In this document: positions 26,320-34,633 of the stretch, piece after piece | How the letters are laid out: every line of letters begins with the position of its first letter | How positions within the stretch are numbered: the stretch's first letter is position 1 | DNA from: an uncultured Collinsella sp. | Lineage (GTDB): Bacteria; Actinomycetota; Coriobacteriia; Coriobacteriales; Coriobacteriaceae | Direction: 5' to 3' | Assembly: GCA_905208635.1 (NCBI GenBank) | Contig: CAJLPX010000018.1 | Coordinates: 1-40,347, forward strand | DNA length: 40,347 bases | Made by a program: the position numbers and the translations under genes | The notes under the pieces: generated by a model | The model's input: the letters and a program-made list of their open reading frames with translations, nothing else | Told to the model about the DNA's origin: nothing | The model's database searches: none

Positions 26320-28167
26320 ATGATGAAAAATCGACATCTGAGTTTAATCAGCGTGGTTTGTCTAACATCTATTTGTTTCATCTCTCTTTTATGGCCCGCA
26401 ATCGCATTTTCATTAACTGAAGATTGCGTGGCTGAAGGCACTGATGGCTCTTTGGTTCAATCGGGTCAGGAAGCATTTGGGACATCAGGTAGCGATCGTT
26501 TGACTTTGGATTCCGATAATTTCAAAGCATCTATCGATTCGTCGATATATGAATATACTGGCGATGTGATTACTCCTGATGTCTCTGTTTTGACTGCCAG
26601 CGGTTCTGTGCTAGCAAGCGGAATCGATTATGAAGTCACGTATTCAGATAATGTTGCCCCTGGCTGCGCCACTATAAGAGTGAATGGGCTAGGGAATTAC
26701 GCCGGCGTTACCTCTCAACTGTCGTTCCAGATCGTTCGTTCCTCTGATAATAACATCGCTCTTCCTGGTTCTTGGGCCTACCAAAACGGTAAATGGTGGT
26801 GGAGATATGAGGCTGGTGGTTGGCCGTCAAACTGTTTTCTGTCCATTAGAGGGGCGGAGTATTATTTTGATTCCGAAGGTTATGCAGCTACTGGCTGGAA
26901 ATACTTGAACGATGGCTGGCATTTATTTTCTAACTCCTGTGCACATTTGAAGGGATGGGCTGCCACCGGTGGGCGCTGGTTCTACCTTGACGAGACATCG
27001 GGTTCAATGAAGACCGGCTGGGTTTTAATTGATGATAGCTGGTACTATTTGGACAGTTCGGGCGCTATGCAGACCGGGTGGTTACTCCTTGGCAATACTT
27101 GGTACTGGCTTGAGCCTTCTGGATTAATGGCTACGGGCTTTAGGCTTGTTAACGGCTCTTTGTATCATTTTTCCGAATCCGGTTCTATGAGCTCCGGTTG
27201 GTTTATTAACGATGGGGCATGGTATTGCTCCAACGCATCGGGAGAGATTCGTACCGGGTGGTTTTACAATGGTTCTAGCTGGTATTTGCTAGACCCCAAT
27301 AATAATGGCGCCATGCTGGAAGGATTTCAAACTGTAAATGGCTCCATTTATTATTTGGATCCGGATAGCGGCGGTGCATTAAAGTGCAACACTTGGGTCT
27401 TCTCACAAGATGAAAACGTATATTATGCGTGCAGCAGTGGTGCGATTGTGCTTTCGGGCGTCAAGGACGGCGCGGGTGGAATTAAGCTCAGGGATCCCGA
27501 GGGAAAGCCTGTCGCTGGCTGGTATTGGTCCTCAGCTGCACAGGTGTGGTTTTACACAGACTCAGATGGGGTTCTGCAGCGCGGTTGGCGATTCATTGAC
27601 GGTAGGTGGTATCACCTCGACAACGAATCCGGAGCTATGAATACTGGCTGGTTCCTCGATGATGATGGAACGTGGTACTACCTTATGTCTTCTGGACAAA
27701 TGGTAAATGGCTGGAACAGAATTGGAGACTCCGAGTATTTCTTTAATGCCTCAGGTGCTTGGGTGGAGCCTGAGCACTCCGCGCGCGCCTCCTTGCAGTC
27801 CCAGATCGTTAATCGTTGCCATAGCGTTCCTTCTCCTGGGGCGGGACTGTGCTCGGAGTGGGTTAGCCATGTGTTTTACCCCGTGCTGGGGTCATATCCC
27901 AACGGCGACGCATGCGACATGTTCTGGAATTGGTGTTACAGCCGAGATATATCTCAGCTTAAAGTCGGAATGATCGTTGCGGTCCCTACGCATACTCATA
28001 CAAGTGCTGGTGCCCGCTGGGGCCATATTGCTATTTATATCGGAAACGGTATGGTTATGGATAACATCGGTTACATCAGGACAACATCACTTGCTTGGTG
28101 GCTGAACTACTACCACACTACCGCTATACCACAGTGGGGCTGGGTTTTAAATACGCCTTTGGAATGA
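26320..28167 (+). CDS. Secreted repeat protein with Ig-like module and CHAP/NlpC-like domain
   Basis: The 615-residue product has a signal peptide (LSLISVVCLTSICFISLLWP) followed by an Ig-like module at about residues 67-140, with YEYTGDVITPDVSVL and GNYAGVTSQLSFQI, a fold common in secreted gut-bacterial proteins. Choline-binding-type repeats occupy about 145-485. The last 125 residues resemble a CHAP/NlpC-type cysteine hydrolase: GAGLCSEWVSHVFYPVLG near residue 509 for the Cys and RWGHIAIYIGNGMVMDN near 565 for the His. It is therefore a probable peptidoglycan amidase or endopeptidase docked on the glycan. ATG 26320 is followed by a second ATG at 26323, and either may be used. It is the only one of the seven repeat proteins here with an Ig-like module. 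Codon use is AT-rich throughout, and it stands alone between hairpins. Confidence 0.85.
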   Translation: MMKNRHLSLISVVCLTSICFISLLWPAIAFSLTEDCVAEGTDGSLVQSGQEAFGTSGSDRLTLDSDNFKASIDSSIYEYTGDVITPDVSVLTASGSVLASGIDYEVTYSDNVAPGCATIRVNGLGNYAGVTSQLSFQIVRSSDNNIALPGSWAYQNGKWWWRYEAGGWPSNCFLSIRGAEYYFDSEGYAATGWKYLNDGWHLFSNSCAHLKGWAATGGRWFYLDETSGSMKTGWVLIDDSWYYLDSSGAMQTGWLLLGNTWYWLEPSGLMATGFRLVNGSLYHFSESGSMSSGWFINDGAWYCSNASGEIRTGWFYNGSSWYLLDPNNNGAMLEGFQTVNGSIYYLDPDSGGALKCNTWVFSQDENVYYACSSGAIVLSGVKDGAGGIKLRDPEGKPVAGWYWSSAAQVWFYTDSDGVLQRGWRFIDGRWYHLDNESGAMNTGWFLDDDGTWYYLMSSGQMVNGWNRIGDSEYFFNASGAWVEPEHSARASLQSQIVNRCHSVPSPGAGLCSEWVSHVFYPVLGSYPNGDACDMFWNWCYSRDISQLKVGMIVAVPTHTHTSAGARWGHIAIYIGNGMVMDNIGYIRTTSLAWWLNYYHTTAIPQWGWVLNTPLE

Positions 28168-28266
28168 TGCGGATTCTGGCCAGCATGCGGAATCAACGCC
28201 TGCTTGTGTATCGAATCACAAACGCTTCTTAACTGTATATCATGTATGGAATGCAATTATTCATAG

Positions 28267-28300
28267 TAAGGGAATCGAGGGTTGACCCTCGATTCCCTTA
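28267..28300. terminator. Bidirectional terminator hairpin
   Basis: TAAGGGAATCGAGGG and its exact complement CCCTCGATTCCCTTA pair around TTGA, a perfect 15-base stem between converging genes. The flanking T-runs are short. Confidence 0.7.
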
Positions 28301-28358
28301 TCTATTAGTCGCATTTGAATAAGGTTAAAATTAGAAGGCGCAGAATTAAGCTAACACT

Positions 28359-30830
28359 TTATAAATGATAGTAGCGATTTCCGGGTTCTCCCACGCTGAA
28401 ATTTGGGTTAATGTACGGATCGCCTTCGACATAGTATTTTGCCCAGCGATAATTCATGTATGCGACTTCTTTGTGGAACCGAATCTGCTTTTCCGTATTG
28501 TTTTCAACGCCTCTAGAAATCGACTCGTAGTGATAGAGCTCGACTTCGGGCGTGTATACGATCAGGTCGTTAATCTCGCGTAGCTTTAAGCAAAAGTCAA
28601 CATCATTAAATGCAACTTGAAGCTCTTCGGTGAAACCTCCGACTTTCTCATATTCGCTACGCTTGGTCATTATGCAAGCTGCAGTGACAGCGCTGAAGTC
28701 TTGTTGCGCATCGTTGAGTGCAAAGTAGCCCCAATTATTCCTTGGCATGCTCTGGCAAAGATGTCCCGCCACGCCGCCAGTGACGCATAGGCCCGCGTGC
28801 TGAATGGTGTTGTCGGGATAGTAGAGTTTTGCACCGACTGCGCCAACATCCTCACGTGCGCAGATGCCAAGCATGGTCTCGATCCAATTGGGCGTAATTA
28901 CCTCAGTATCGTTATTCAATAGCAAGAGATAGTCGCCCTTGGCGTGAGCAACGCCAAAGTTCATGAGCTTGGAGAAATTGAATTCGTGTTCCCAAGTTAC
29001 AAGACGAACGATGTCAGGATATTTTGCTTGCAACTTATCGTAATAATCGAACGTCACCTTTTCTGTGCTGTTGTTTTCGATTATGACGAGCTCGTAATTG
29101 TCGTACGTTGATTTCTCAACAATTGATGTAATGCAGTTGTTCAGAATGTCGGCGTGGTCTTTAGTCGGGATGATAATTGACACGAGTGGGTGGGAATCTG
29201 GCACAGCGTAGGTTACTTTATATGTAAAGGGACGACGCGCTTGTTCGACCTTCGCATTGAGCCCAAGCCTGTCCAAATGACTCTGGACCGCTTTGATACC
29301 TGCGATAGTGGCATACGGCTTGCTATCGGCATTTGCTGCGGTGGAGGTCTCGCTTAGGCGCCAGTGGTATAGAACCTTCGCAACATGATGAACTTTCCTT
29401 GCCTTTTCCACGGCGCGGAGAGTCAGATTATGATCCTGTGCTCCATCGAACTCTTTTGTGTTCGGCTCTAGAGTGTCTAGCAGGGACTTACGGATGGTAA
29501 GCATGTGGCAGATATAGTTATTGTTTCTGAGCAGATCGATATTGAAATCCGGCTTAAAGAACGGCTGCGCTAACTTTCCATCGGGCATGAGTTTATCTTC
29601 ATCACAATAAAGAAGATCGACGCCATTATTGTTTTCAATTGCCTCGGCATATGAGAACAACAAGTCCGGTTCAAGAATGTCGTCATGGTCAAAGAAGCTA
29701 ACGAAATCGCCCGAAGCTACGGCAACGCCTGCGTTTGTGTTTTCGGAAATACCCTTATTTTCGGTAAGATTAATTGACTTAATTCTGTTGTCGCGGGCTG
29801 TTTCCTGCTCAACGCGAGCCTTTAGTTCCTGATTGTCAGGGCTTGCATTAACTAGGAGGAGCTCCCAGTTTGCATAAGACTGGTTTTTTACGGATTCGAC
29901 CATATCGTTAAAAAACGAAATGGGCGTGTTGTAAAGAGGGACAATGATGCTGAATTTCGGAGCGCTATTGAAGACGATTTTTCTCTGCTTCTCCAGTGCG
30001 CCAATGGTTGCCTTATGCTCTGTAAACCATTCGGGGTATTCAGGGTCAAACTGCGCATGGGTAAAGAGGAAGTTGGTCTCCTCAAGAAGCAAGCCTAATT
30101 TATCAGGCGTTAAGCAGTCAAATGCACTGAATGAAGGGTGATTTTGATCGCCAATTATAAAGTAGTAACGATCAAACGCCTTTGGCATGCGGATCGAGAG
30201 CTGTGTTTCAAGTTGTTTTTTCTCGGATGTAAATCCAACACTCGTTACATTTGAGCCGAAGTTGACTATGCTCAGCTCAACCTCATTGAGGAACCGATCG
30301 AGGCAGCGAAGTTTGATTTGCGAGTCGTTGCGGTACGGTGTTCTAACCGTGCACCTCAGGATATACTCGTTTGAATCTTCGATGCACTGCCAAAAATCAA
30401 TCGTCGCCATCTCAAACTCTGAAACGTCATCGTAATTTCTGAGTTTGCTGCACATGTCAGGTTTAATTTTGTAGTTAAGACGCGACTCCCATTTGATGTT
30501 CTTGCAATTGAGCGAAAGGGAGTCGCTGCTCAGGTTACGACCGTCTTTGCCGATTTCGCTAAACTCAACTTTAATGGATCGGGTGTCGGGGTCGGGGATT
30601 ACAAGAACGTATGAGTCTGATTCGCCGTTATTGTCCTTGAATTTTAGAAGAGACAAAGGTAAACGGCGGTCGTCAACCGTTGCCGCTTGAGCTTTTATGC
30701 TGGAGCCTTCATGGATGCCTTCTATTTTAAGCTGCTGGTAGATTTTCCAGTTTCCTCTGCATACTCCGGTTGTTTCGACTCGCATTGTTTGCCTTTCGTT
30801 TGTTGGACACTGCTCATTGTACTTATTCAT
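28359..30830 (-). CDS. Tandem GT2 glycosyltransferase, paralog of the one at 89-2575
   Basis: The 823-residue product has the same plan as the glycosyltransferase at the left end: about 290 N-terminal residues of unrecognised sequence, a first GT2 domain from FSIIVPLYNTPISF (near 293) with FDHDDILEPD near 382, and a second from PLVSIIIPTKDHAD (near 550) with LLLLNNDTEVITPNW near 640. Aligned motifs are close (YGNWELLLMDASPE versus YANWELLLVNASPD), so the two are clear paralogs, yet this copy is much more AT-rich. It probably adds two successive sugars, likely including rhamnose, to a lipid-linked chain. ATG 30830 has GAGGTAGGA just upstream; ATG 30785 is an alternative with AAAGG. It is transcribed away from rmlA, with the divergent promoters within 30831-30999. 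Confidence 0.87.
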   Translation of the reverse strand: MNKYNEQCPTNERQTMRVETTGVCRGNWKIYQQLKIEGIHEGSSIKAQAATVDDRRLPLSLLKFKDNNGESDSYVLVIPDPDTRSIKVEFSEIGKDGRNLSSDSLSLNCKNIKWESRLNYKIKPDMCSKLRNYDDVSEFEMATIDFWQCIEDSNEYILRCTVRTPYRNDSQIKLRCLDRFLNEVELSIVNFGSNVTSVGFTSEKKQLETQLSIRMPKAFDRYYFIIGDQNHPSFSAFDCLTPDKLGLLLEETNFLFTHAQFDPEYPEWFTEHKATIGALEKQRKIVFNSAPKFSIIVPLYNTPISFFNDMVESVKNQSYANWELLLVNASPDNQELKARVEQETARDNRIKSINLTENKGISENTNAGVAVASGDFVSFFDHDDILEPDLLFSYAEAIENNNGVDLLYCDEDKLMPDGKLAQPFFKPDFNIDLLRNNNYICHMLTIRKSLLDTLEPNTKEFDGAQDHNLTLRAVEKARKVHHVAKVLYHWRLSETSTAANADSKPYATIAGIKAVQSHLDRLGLNAKVEQARRPFTYKVTYAVPDSHPLVSIIIPTKDHADILNNCITSIVEKSTYDNYELVIIENNSTEKVTFDYYDKLQAKYPDIVRLVTWEHEFNFSKLMNFGVAHAKGDYLLLLNNDTEVITPNWIETMLGICAREDVGAVGAKLYYPDNTIQHAGLCVTGGVAGHLCQSMPRNNWGYFALNDAQQDFSAVTAACIMTKRSEYEKVGGFTEELQVAFNDVDFCLKLREINDLIVYTPEVELYHYESISRGVENNTEKQIRFHKEVAYMNYRWAKYYVEGDPYINPNFSVGEPGNRYYHL

Positions 30831-30999
30831 TTCCTACCTCGCGATAAATGCAGAAAGAGTTACGTGTTTCTACTGTCCGTTTTAAAGAGAATGAGGAGGA
30901 AGCCGCTGCTGGCGCATATAATTTTAATAAATATGTTTGTCTAATCGTTGTTTGCAATTAGCAGCTTTTGCCTAACGATTGTCAACTGAGAGGAATTCT
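30831..30999. promoter_or_regulatory. Divergent intergenic region between GT2 and rmlA
   Basis: These 169 AT-rich bases must hold the promoters for the GT2 gene (leftward) and rmlA (rightward). TTAGAC with TATATG 18 bases away is the best leftward candidate. TTGCAA near 30952 is a weak rightward -35. GAGAGG precedes the rmlA ATG by a few bases. Confidence 0.35.
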
Positions 31000-31899
31000 A
31001 TGAAAGGCATCATCCTCGCCGGCGGGTCCGGCACGCGCCTGTACCCGCTCACGCTCGTGACCTCCAAGCAGCTGCTGCCGGTCTACGACAAGCCCATGAT
31101 CTACTACCCGCTGTCCACCCTCATGCTGGCGGGCATCCGGGACATCCTGGTCATCTCCACGCCGACCGACCTCCCCAACTTCGAGCGCCTGCTCGGGGAC
31201 GGCTCGCGCTACGGCGTGAACCTCTCCTACGCCGAGCAGCCGAGCCCCGACGGCCTGGCGCAGGCCTTCACCATCGGCGAGGAATTCATCGACGGCGAGC
31301 CGTGCGCCCTCGTGCTCGGCGACAACATCTTCTACGGCAACGGCCTGTCGCGCCACCTGACGCGCGCCGTCCAGAACGCCGAGTCGGGGAGGGCCACGGT
31401 CTTCGGCTACCACGTGGACGACCCCGAGCGCTTCGGCGTCGTTGAGTTCGACGGCGAGGGCAGGGCCGTGTCCATCGAGGAGAAGCCCGCGGAGCCCAAG
31501 AGCTCCTACGCCGTCACCGGCCTGTACTTCTACCCGGGCGACGTGGCCGCCAAGGCGCACGAGGTGAGGCCCTCCGCGCGCGGCGAGCTGGAGATCACCA
31601 CGCTCAACCAGATGTACCTGGAGGAGGGGACGCTGTCCGTCGTGACCCTCGGCCGCGGCTACGCGTGGCTGGACACCGGCACCATGGAGAGCCTGCACGA
31701 GGCCGCGGAGTTCGTCCGCGCCGTGGAGCACTCCCAGGACCTGCCCGTGTCCGTCCCCGAGGAGATCGCCTGGGAGAACGGCTGGATCACGACCGCCGAG
31801 CTCGAGGAGGCGGCCAAGGCCTACGGCAAGTCGGTCTACGGGCAGCACCTGAAGAAGGTCGCCGCCGGCGAGATCGTCAACAGCCCGCGCGAGTACTAG
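31000..31899 (+). CDS. rmlA (rfbA): Glucose-1-phosphate thymidylyltransferase
   Basis: The preferred start is ATG 31000, preceded by GAGAGG; it gives 299 residues, the usual RmlA length. The nucleotide-binding signature GGSGTRLYPLT and KQLLPVYDKPMIYYPLSTLM lies at residues about 8-42, followed by the LGDNIFYGNGL and FGVVEFD..GRAVSIEEKP segments. The enzyme joins dTTP and glucose-1-phosphate to make dTDP-glucose, the first step to dTDP-L-rhamnose. Codons are overwhelmingly C- or G-ending, in sharp contrast to the AT-rich gene on its left. A terminator directly follows, so it is transcribed separately from rmlB, which is unusual for this pathway. Confidence 0.97.
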   Translation: MKGIILAGGSGTRLYPLTLVTSKQLLPVYDKPMIYYPLSTLMLAGIRDILVISTPTDLPNFERLLGDGSRYGVNLSYAEQPSPDGLAQAFTIGEEFIDGEPCALVLGDNIFYGNGLSRHLTRAVQNAESGRATVFGYHVDDPERFGVVEFDGEGRAVSIEEKPAEPKSSYAVTGLYFYPGDVAAKAHEVRPSARGELEITTLNQMYLEEGTLSVVTLGRGYAWLDTGTMESLHEAAEFVRAVEHSQDLPVSVPEEIAWENGWITTAELEEAAKAYGKSVYGQHLKKVAAGEIVNSPREY

Positions 31900-31918
31900 C
31901 GCAAGCTTGTTTTCTTTC

Positions 31919-31951
31919 AGGGGCCACCGTTTATCTGGTGGCCCCTTTCGT
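31919..31951 (+). terminator. Rho-independent terminator of rmlA
   Basis: AGGGGCCACC and GGTGGCCCCT form a perfect 10-base stem around GTTTATCT and are followed by TTCGTT, 20 bases after the rmlA stop. Confidence 0.75.
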
Positions 31952-31994
31952 TATGATTACGTTGACCATAAAGACAATATGATTGGGAGTGGAT

Positions 31995-32432
31995 GTGTTA
32001 AGCGTCTACTTTGGCGATATGCCAGAAGCGATTTACAACACAGCGACATATTTCAAAAACTCTTACCGGTCTTCTTGGATTACGGATCCCTATGCAGTCT
32101 CGATAATTAAAGATGTCGATCGATCGGTTGTTGTCTCCGAAAACGTCATCGAAAGCCCTGTGCTTGGATCCATCTCCCCACTCCAGCTTTCTGGTGGCGT
32201 GAAAACGCTGCTGCTTATGAGATTTGATCGTAAGCATATTTTTAACGCTTCTACTTGTGGTGACAACTGTGCCAAGTGGATTCTCGACATGGCGAAAGAC
32301 CGCAAGCTCGTTGTGAATCTCTATCATGTGATGGACTTTGGTCGCGAGGATTTTAAAATCAAAGTCGTGAACAGCGGCCGAATCGTTCATAACATGGCCG
32401 AATTGATTCACGAGTCGATTCCGTATCTGTAG
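31995..32432 (+). CDS. DUF4869-like protein of unknown function
   Basis: GTG 31995 has GGGAG five bases upstream and gives 145 residues beginning (M)LSVYFGDMPEAIYNTATYF; a TTG at 31983 is possible but lacks a site. The sequence recalls DUF4869 proteins, with YFGDMPEAIYNT, LSGGVKTLLLMRFD, FNASTCGDNCAKWIL and NSGRIVHNMAELI blocks. I name the family from memory, with moderate certainty. No signal peptide, membrane helix or known catalytic motif is visible. The stop directly precedes the start region of the P-loop gene, so the two form one unit. The pair lies between rmlA and rmlB, has nothing obvious to do with rhamnose synthesis, and has a composition intermediate between the AT-rich and GC-rich blocks. 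Confidence 0.7.
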   Translation: MLSVYFGDMPEAIYNTATYFKNSYRSSWITDPYAVSIIKDVDRSVVVSENVIESPVLGSISPLQLSGGVKTLLLMRFDRKHIFNASTCGDNCAKWILDMAKDRKLVVNLYHVMDFGREDFKIKVVNSGRIVHNMAELIHESIPYL

Positions 32433-32441
32433 GTGCTGCTT

Positions 32442-33416
32442 ATGAACGGTTCGCATCTCGTTAAGATTTCCCGCCGTAGGGGAACCAAGTACACATTTAC
32501 CATCAAGCGGAACATCACTATTGTGCGTGGCGATAGCGGCACGGGTAAGACGACGCTGTTTGACATGGTCGCAGACTACATGCGAACGGGCGAGCAGTCG
32601 GGCGTTTCCTTGCAATGCGATTGTCCCTGTGTCGCCCTGACCGATTATGATTGGCGAAACCAGCTTTCGTCCGTTCATGACTCGATTGTATTTGTCGATG
32701 AGGGCTTAAAAGAGATCCATTCTGATGAGTTTGCCCATCATGTGCTGTATTCCTCGAATTATTTCGTGCTGATCTCAAGGGCTGATTTCCCCAATCTTCC
32801 GTATAGCGTGGATGAGATTTACAAGATTAAGACGAGCGGAAAATACCATTCTTTCGTCCCTGTTTATCAAGATCGCGGGAATCATCGTTATGCTATTTCC
32901 CGGTCGGCGCCAAAACAGGACTTTTCTATCCTTCTATGCGAGGACAGTAAGTCTGGTTTCCAGTTCTTTGAACGGCATTTCGCTGACAGTGAGCTTACCT
33001 GCGCTTCGGCCATGACGAACAGCGCGATTTTGGGCTGGTTGGATCAGCATTTCGACGATCGCGTGTTTGTTGTCGCGGACGGAGCGGCATTTGGGTGCCA
33101 TGCGGACCGCGTCCTTAAGCTGCAAGACATTCATCGCGATACTGTTACGGTTTGTCTTCCCGAGTCATTCGAGTGGCTTCTGCTGAGCTCTGGCGTAATT
33201 TCAAGGTTAGATGTTAAGGCGGTTTTGGAAACCCCAGAAGCCTTTGTAAACAGTGAGAAGTTTAAAAGCTGGGAAGACTTCTTCTATAAGTACTTACGCG
33301 ATAAAACTGGGAATTCGGTCTTCCGGTACGACAAAGACTGCATTCCGGAGGCGTTTTGTAGGGGAAGTAATTCTGCGAAGGTCATGTCTCTTATCGCATG
33401 CCGAAATGTCCGATAG
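32442..33416 (+). CDS. P-loop ATPase-like protein, partner of the DUF4869-like gene
   Basis: ATG 32442 lies nine bases after the preceding stop, with AGG overlapping that stop (324 residues); a GTG at 32433 is an alternative. A Walker A motif, RGDSGTGKTTLFDMV, lies near residues 27-41, and SIVFVDEGLKE near 85 looks like Walker B. The rest, including ENRHF-like aromatic/acidic stretches (FFERHFADSELTCASA), is not recognised, and there are no membrane segments. It is probably a small soluble ATPase or GTPase that works with the DUF4869-like protein. Two-gene cassettes of a P-loop protein and a small unknown partner include defence and toxin-antitoxin modules, but nothing here proves that. No terminator separates it clearly from rmlB. 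Confidence 0.65.
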   Translation: MNGSHLVKISRRRGTKYTFTIKRNITIVRGDSGTGKTTLFDMVADYMRTGEQSGVSLQCDCPCVALTDYDWRNQLSSVHDSIVFVDEGLKEIHSDEFAHHVLYSSNYFVLISRADFPNLPYSVDEIYKIKTSGKYHSFVPVYQDRGNHRYAISRSAPKQDFSILLCEDSKSGFQFFERHFADSELTCASAMTNSAILGWLDQHFDDRVFVVADGAAFGCHADRVLKLQDIHRDTVTVCLPESFEWLLLSSGVISRLDVKAVLETPEAFVNSEKFKSWEDFFYKYLRDKTGNSVFRYDKDCIPEAFCRGSNSAKVMSLIACRNVR

Positions 33417-33491
33417 TTTTGTTGAATAGTGCCGCGGCGTCACTTCCTGCGGCATACTAAAGAAGCTGTACATGCTTCAGATTGGATTTTC

Positions 33492-34511
33492 ATGTCTGAG
33501 ATTTTCGAACCCAAGAATATCATCGTCACGGGCGGCTGCGGCTTCATCGGCAGCAACTTCGTGCACTACGTCGTGAACAACCACCCCGGGGTGCACGTCA
33601 CCGTCCTGGACAAGCTGACCTACGCCGGCAACCCCGAGAACATCGCGGGCCTGCCCTCCGACCGCGTGGAGCTCGTCGTGGGCGACATCTGCGACGCGGA
33701 GCTCCTGGACCGCATCGTCCCGGGCCACGACGCCATCGTGCACTACGCCGCCGAGTCCCACAACGACAACTCCATCGCCGACCCCGAGCCCTTCCTGCGC
33801 ACCAACGTCGAGGGCACCTTCCGCCTCCTGGAGGCCGTCCGCAAGTACGGCGTCCGCTACCACCACGTCTCCACCGACGAGGTCTACGGTGACCTGGCGC
33901 TCGACGACCCCGCCAAGTTCACTGAGGAGACGCCCTATAAGCCGTCCTCTCCGTACAGCTCGACCAAGGCTTCCTCCGACATGCTCGTCCGAGCGTGGAC
34001 CCGCACCTACGGGCTTCGCACCACGATCTCCAACTGCTCCAACAACTACGGCCCCTACCAGCACGTGGAGAAGTTCATCCCCAGGCAGATCACCAACATC
34101 GTCGACGGCGTGCGCCCCAAGCTCTACGGCCGCGGCGAGAACGTCCGCGACTGGATCCACACCGAGGACCACTCCAGCGCCGTCTGGGACATCCTCACGA
34201 AGGGGCGCATGGGGGAGACCTACCTCATCGGAGCCGACGGGGAGAGGAACAACATCACCGTGCTGCGCATGATCCTCGAGGCCATGGGAAAGGACCCCGA
34301 GGACTTCGACTGGGTCGCCGACCGCCCCGGCCACGACCGCCGCTACGCCATCGACTCCACCAAGCTCCAGCGCGAGCTGGGCTGGAGGCCGGCGCACACC
34401 GACTTCGCCGAGGGGCTCAAGCAGACCATCGACTGGTACGTGGCTAACGAGTCCTGGTGGCGCCCGGCCAAGGAGGCCACCGAGGCGCGCTACCGCGCAC
34501 AGGGCCAGTAG
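33492..34511 (+). CDS. rmlB (rfbB): dTDP-glucose 4,6-dehydratase
   Basis: ATG 33492 gives 339 residues, the usual RmlB length; an in-frame extension to 33429 is AT-rich and unlike the family. The NAD-binding motif GGCGFIGSNF lies near residue 15, VSTDEVYGD near 130 gives the catalytic Asp/Glu pair, and SPYSSTKASSDMLV near 155 the YxxxK pair. NCSNNYGPYQHVEKFIP follows as in other RmlB enzymes. It turns dTDP-glucose into dTDP-4-keto-6-deoxyglucose, the second step to dTDP-rhamnose. The gene is very GC-rich like rmlA. It precedes rmlCD with a 122-base gap holding a long hairpin. Confidence 0.97.
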   Translation: MSEIFEPKNIIVTGGCGFIGSNFVHYVVNNHPGVHVTVLDKLTYAGNPENIAGLPSDRVELVVGDICDAELLDRIVPGHDAIVHYAAESHNDNSIADPEPFLRTNVEGTFRLLEAVRKYGVRYHHVSTDEVYGDLALDDPAKFTEETPYKPSSPYSSTKASSDMLVRAWTRTYGLRTTISNCSNNYGPYQHVEKFIPRQITNIVDGVRPKLYGRGENVRDWIHTEDHSSAVWDILTKGRMGETYLIGADGERNNITVLRMILEAMGKDPEDFDWVADRPGHDRRYAIDSTKLQRELGWRPAHTDFAEGLKQTIDWYVANESWWRPAKEATEARYRAQGQ

Positions 34512-34536
34512 ACCGCATCCCGGCGAACCGCACCGC

Positions 34537-34597
34537 GGGGCGCCCGCGCGGGGCCGCAGGGCATGGGGATGATCCTGCGTCCCCGCGCGGGCGCCCC
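34537..34597 (+). promoter_or_regulatory. Large intercistronic hairpin before rmlCD
   Basis: GGGGCGCCCGCGCGGGG (34537-34553) pairs perfectly over 17 bases with CCCCGCGCGGGCGCCCC (34581-34597), and CGCAGG/CCTGCG extend the stem inside the loop. No T-run follows. It lies 25 bases after the rmlB stop and 36 bases before the rmlCD start. It could stabilise or process the message, or act as a partial terminator. Confidence 0.55.
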
Positions 34598-34633
34598 CGG
34601 TTTCCCAACCTCTTCGATAGGAGCTTTTCCCAC

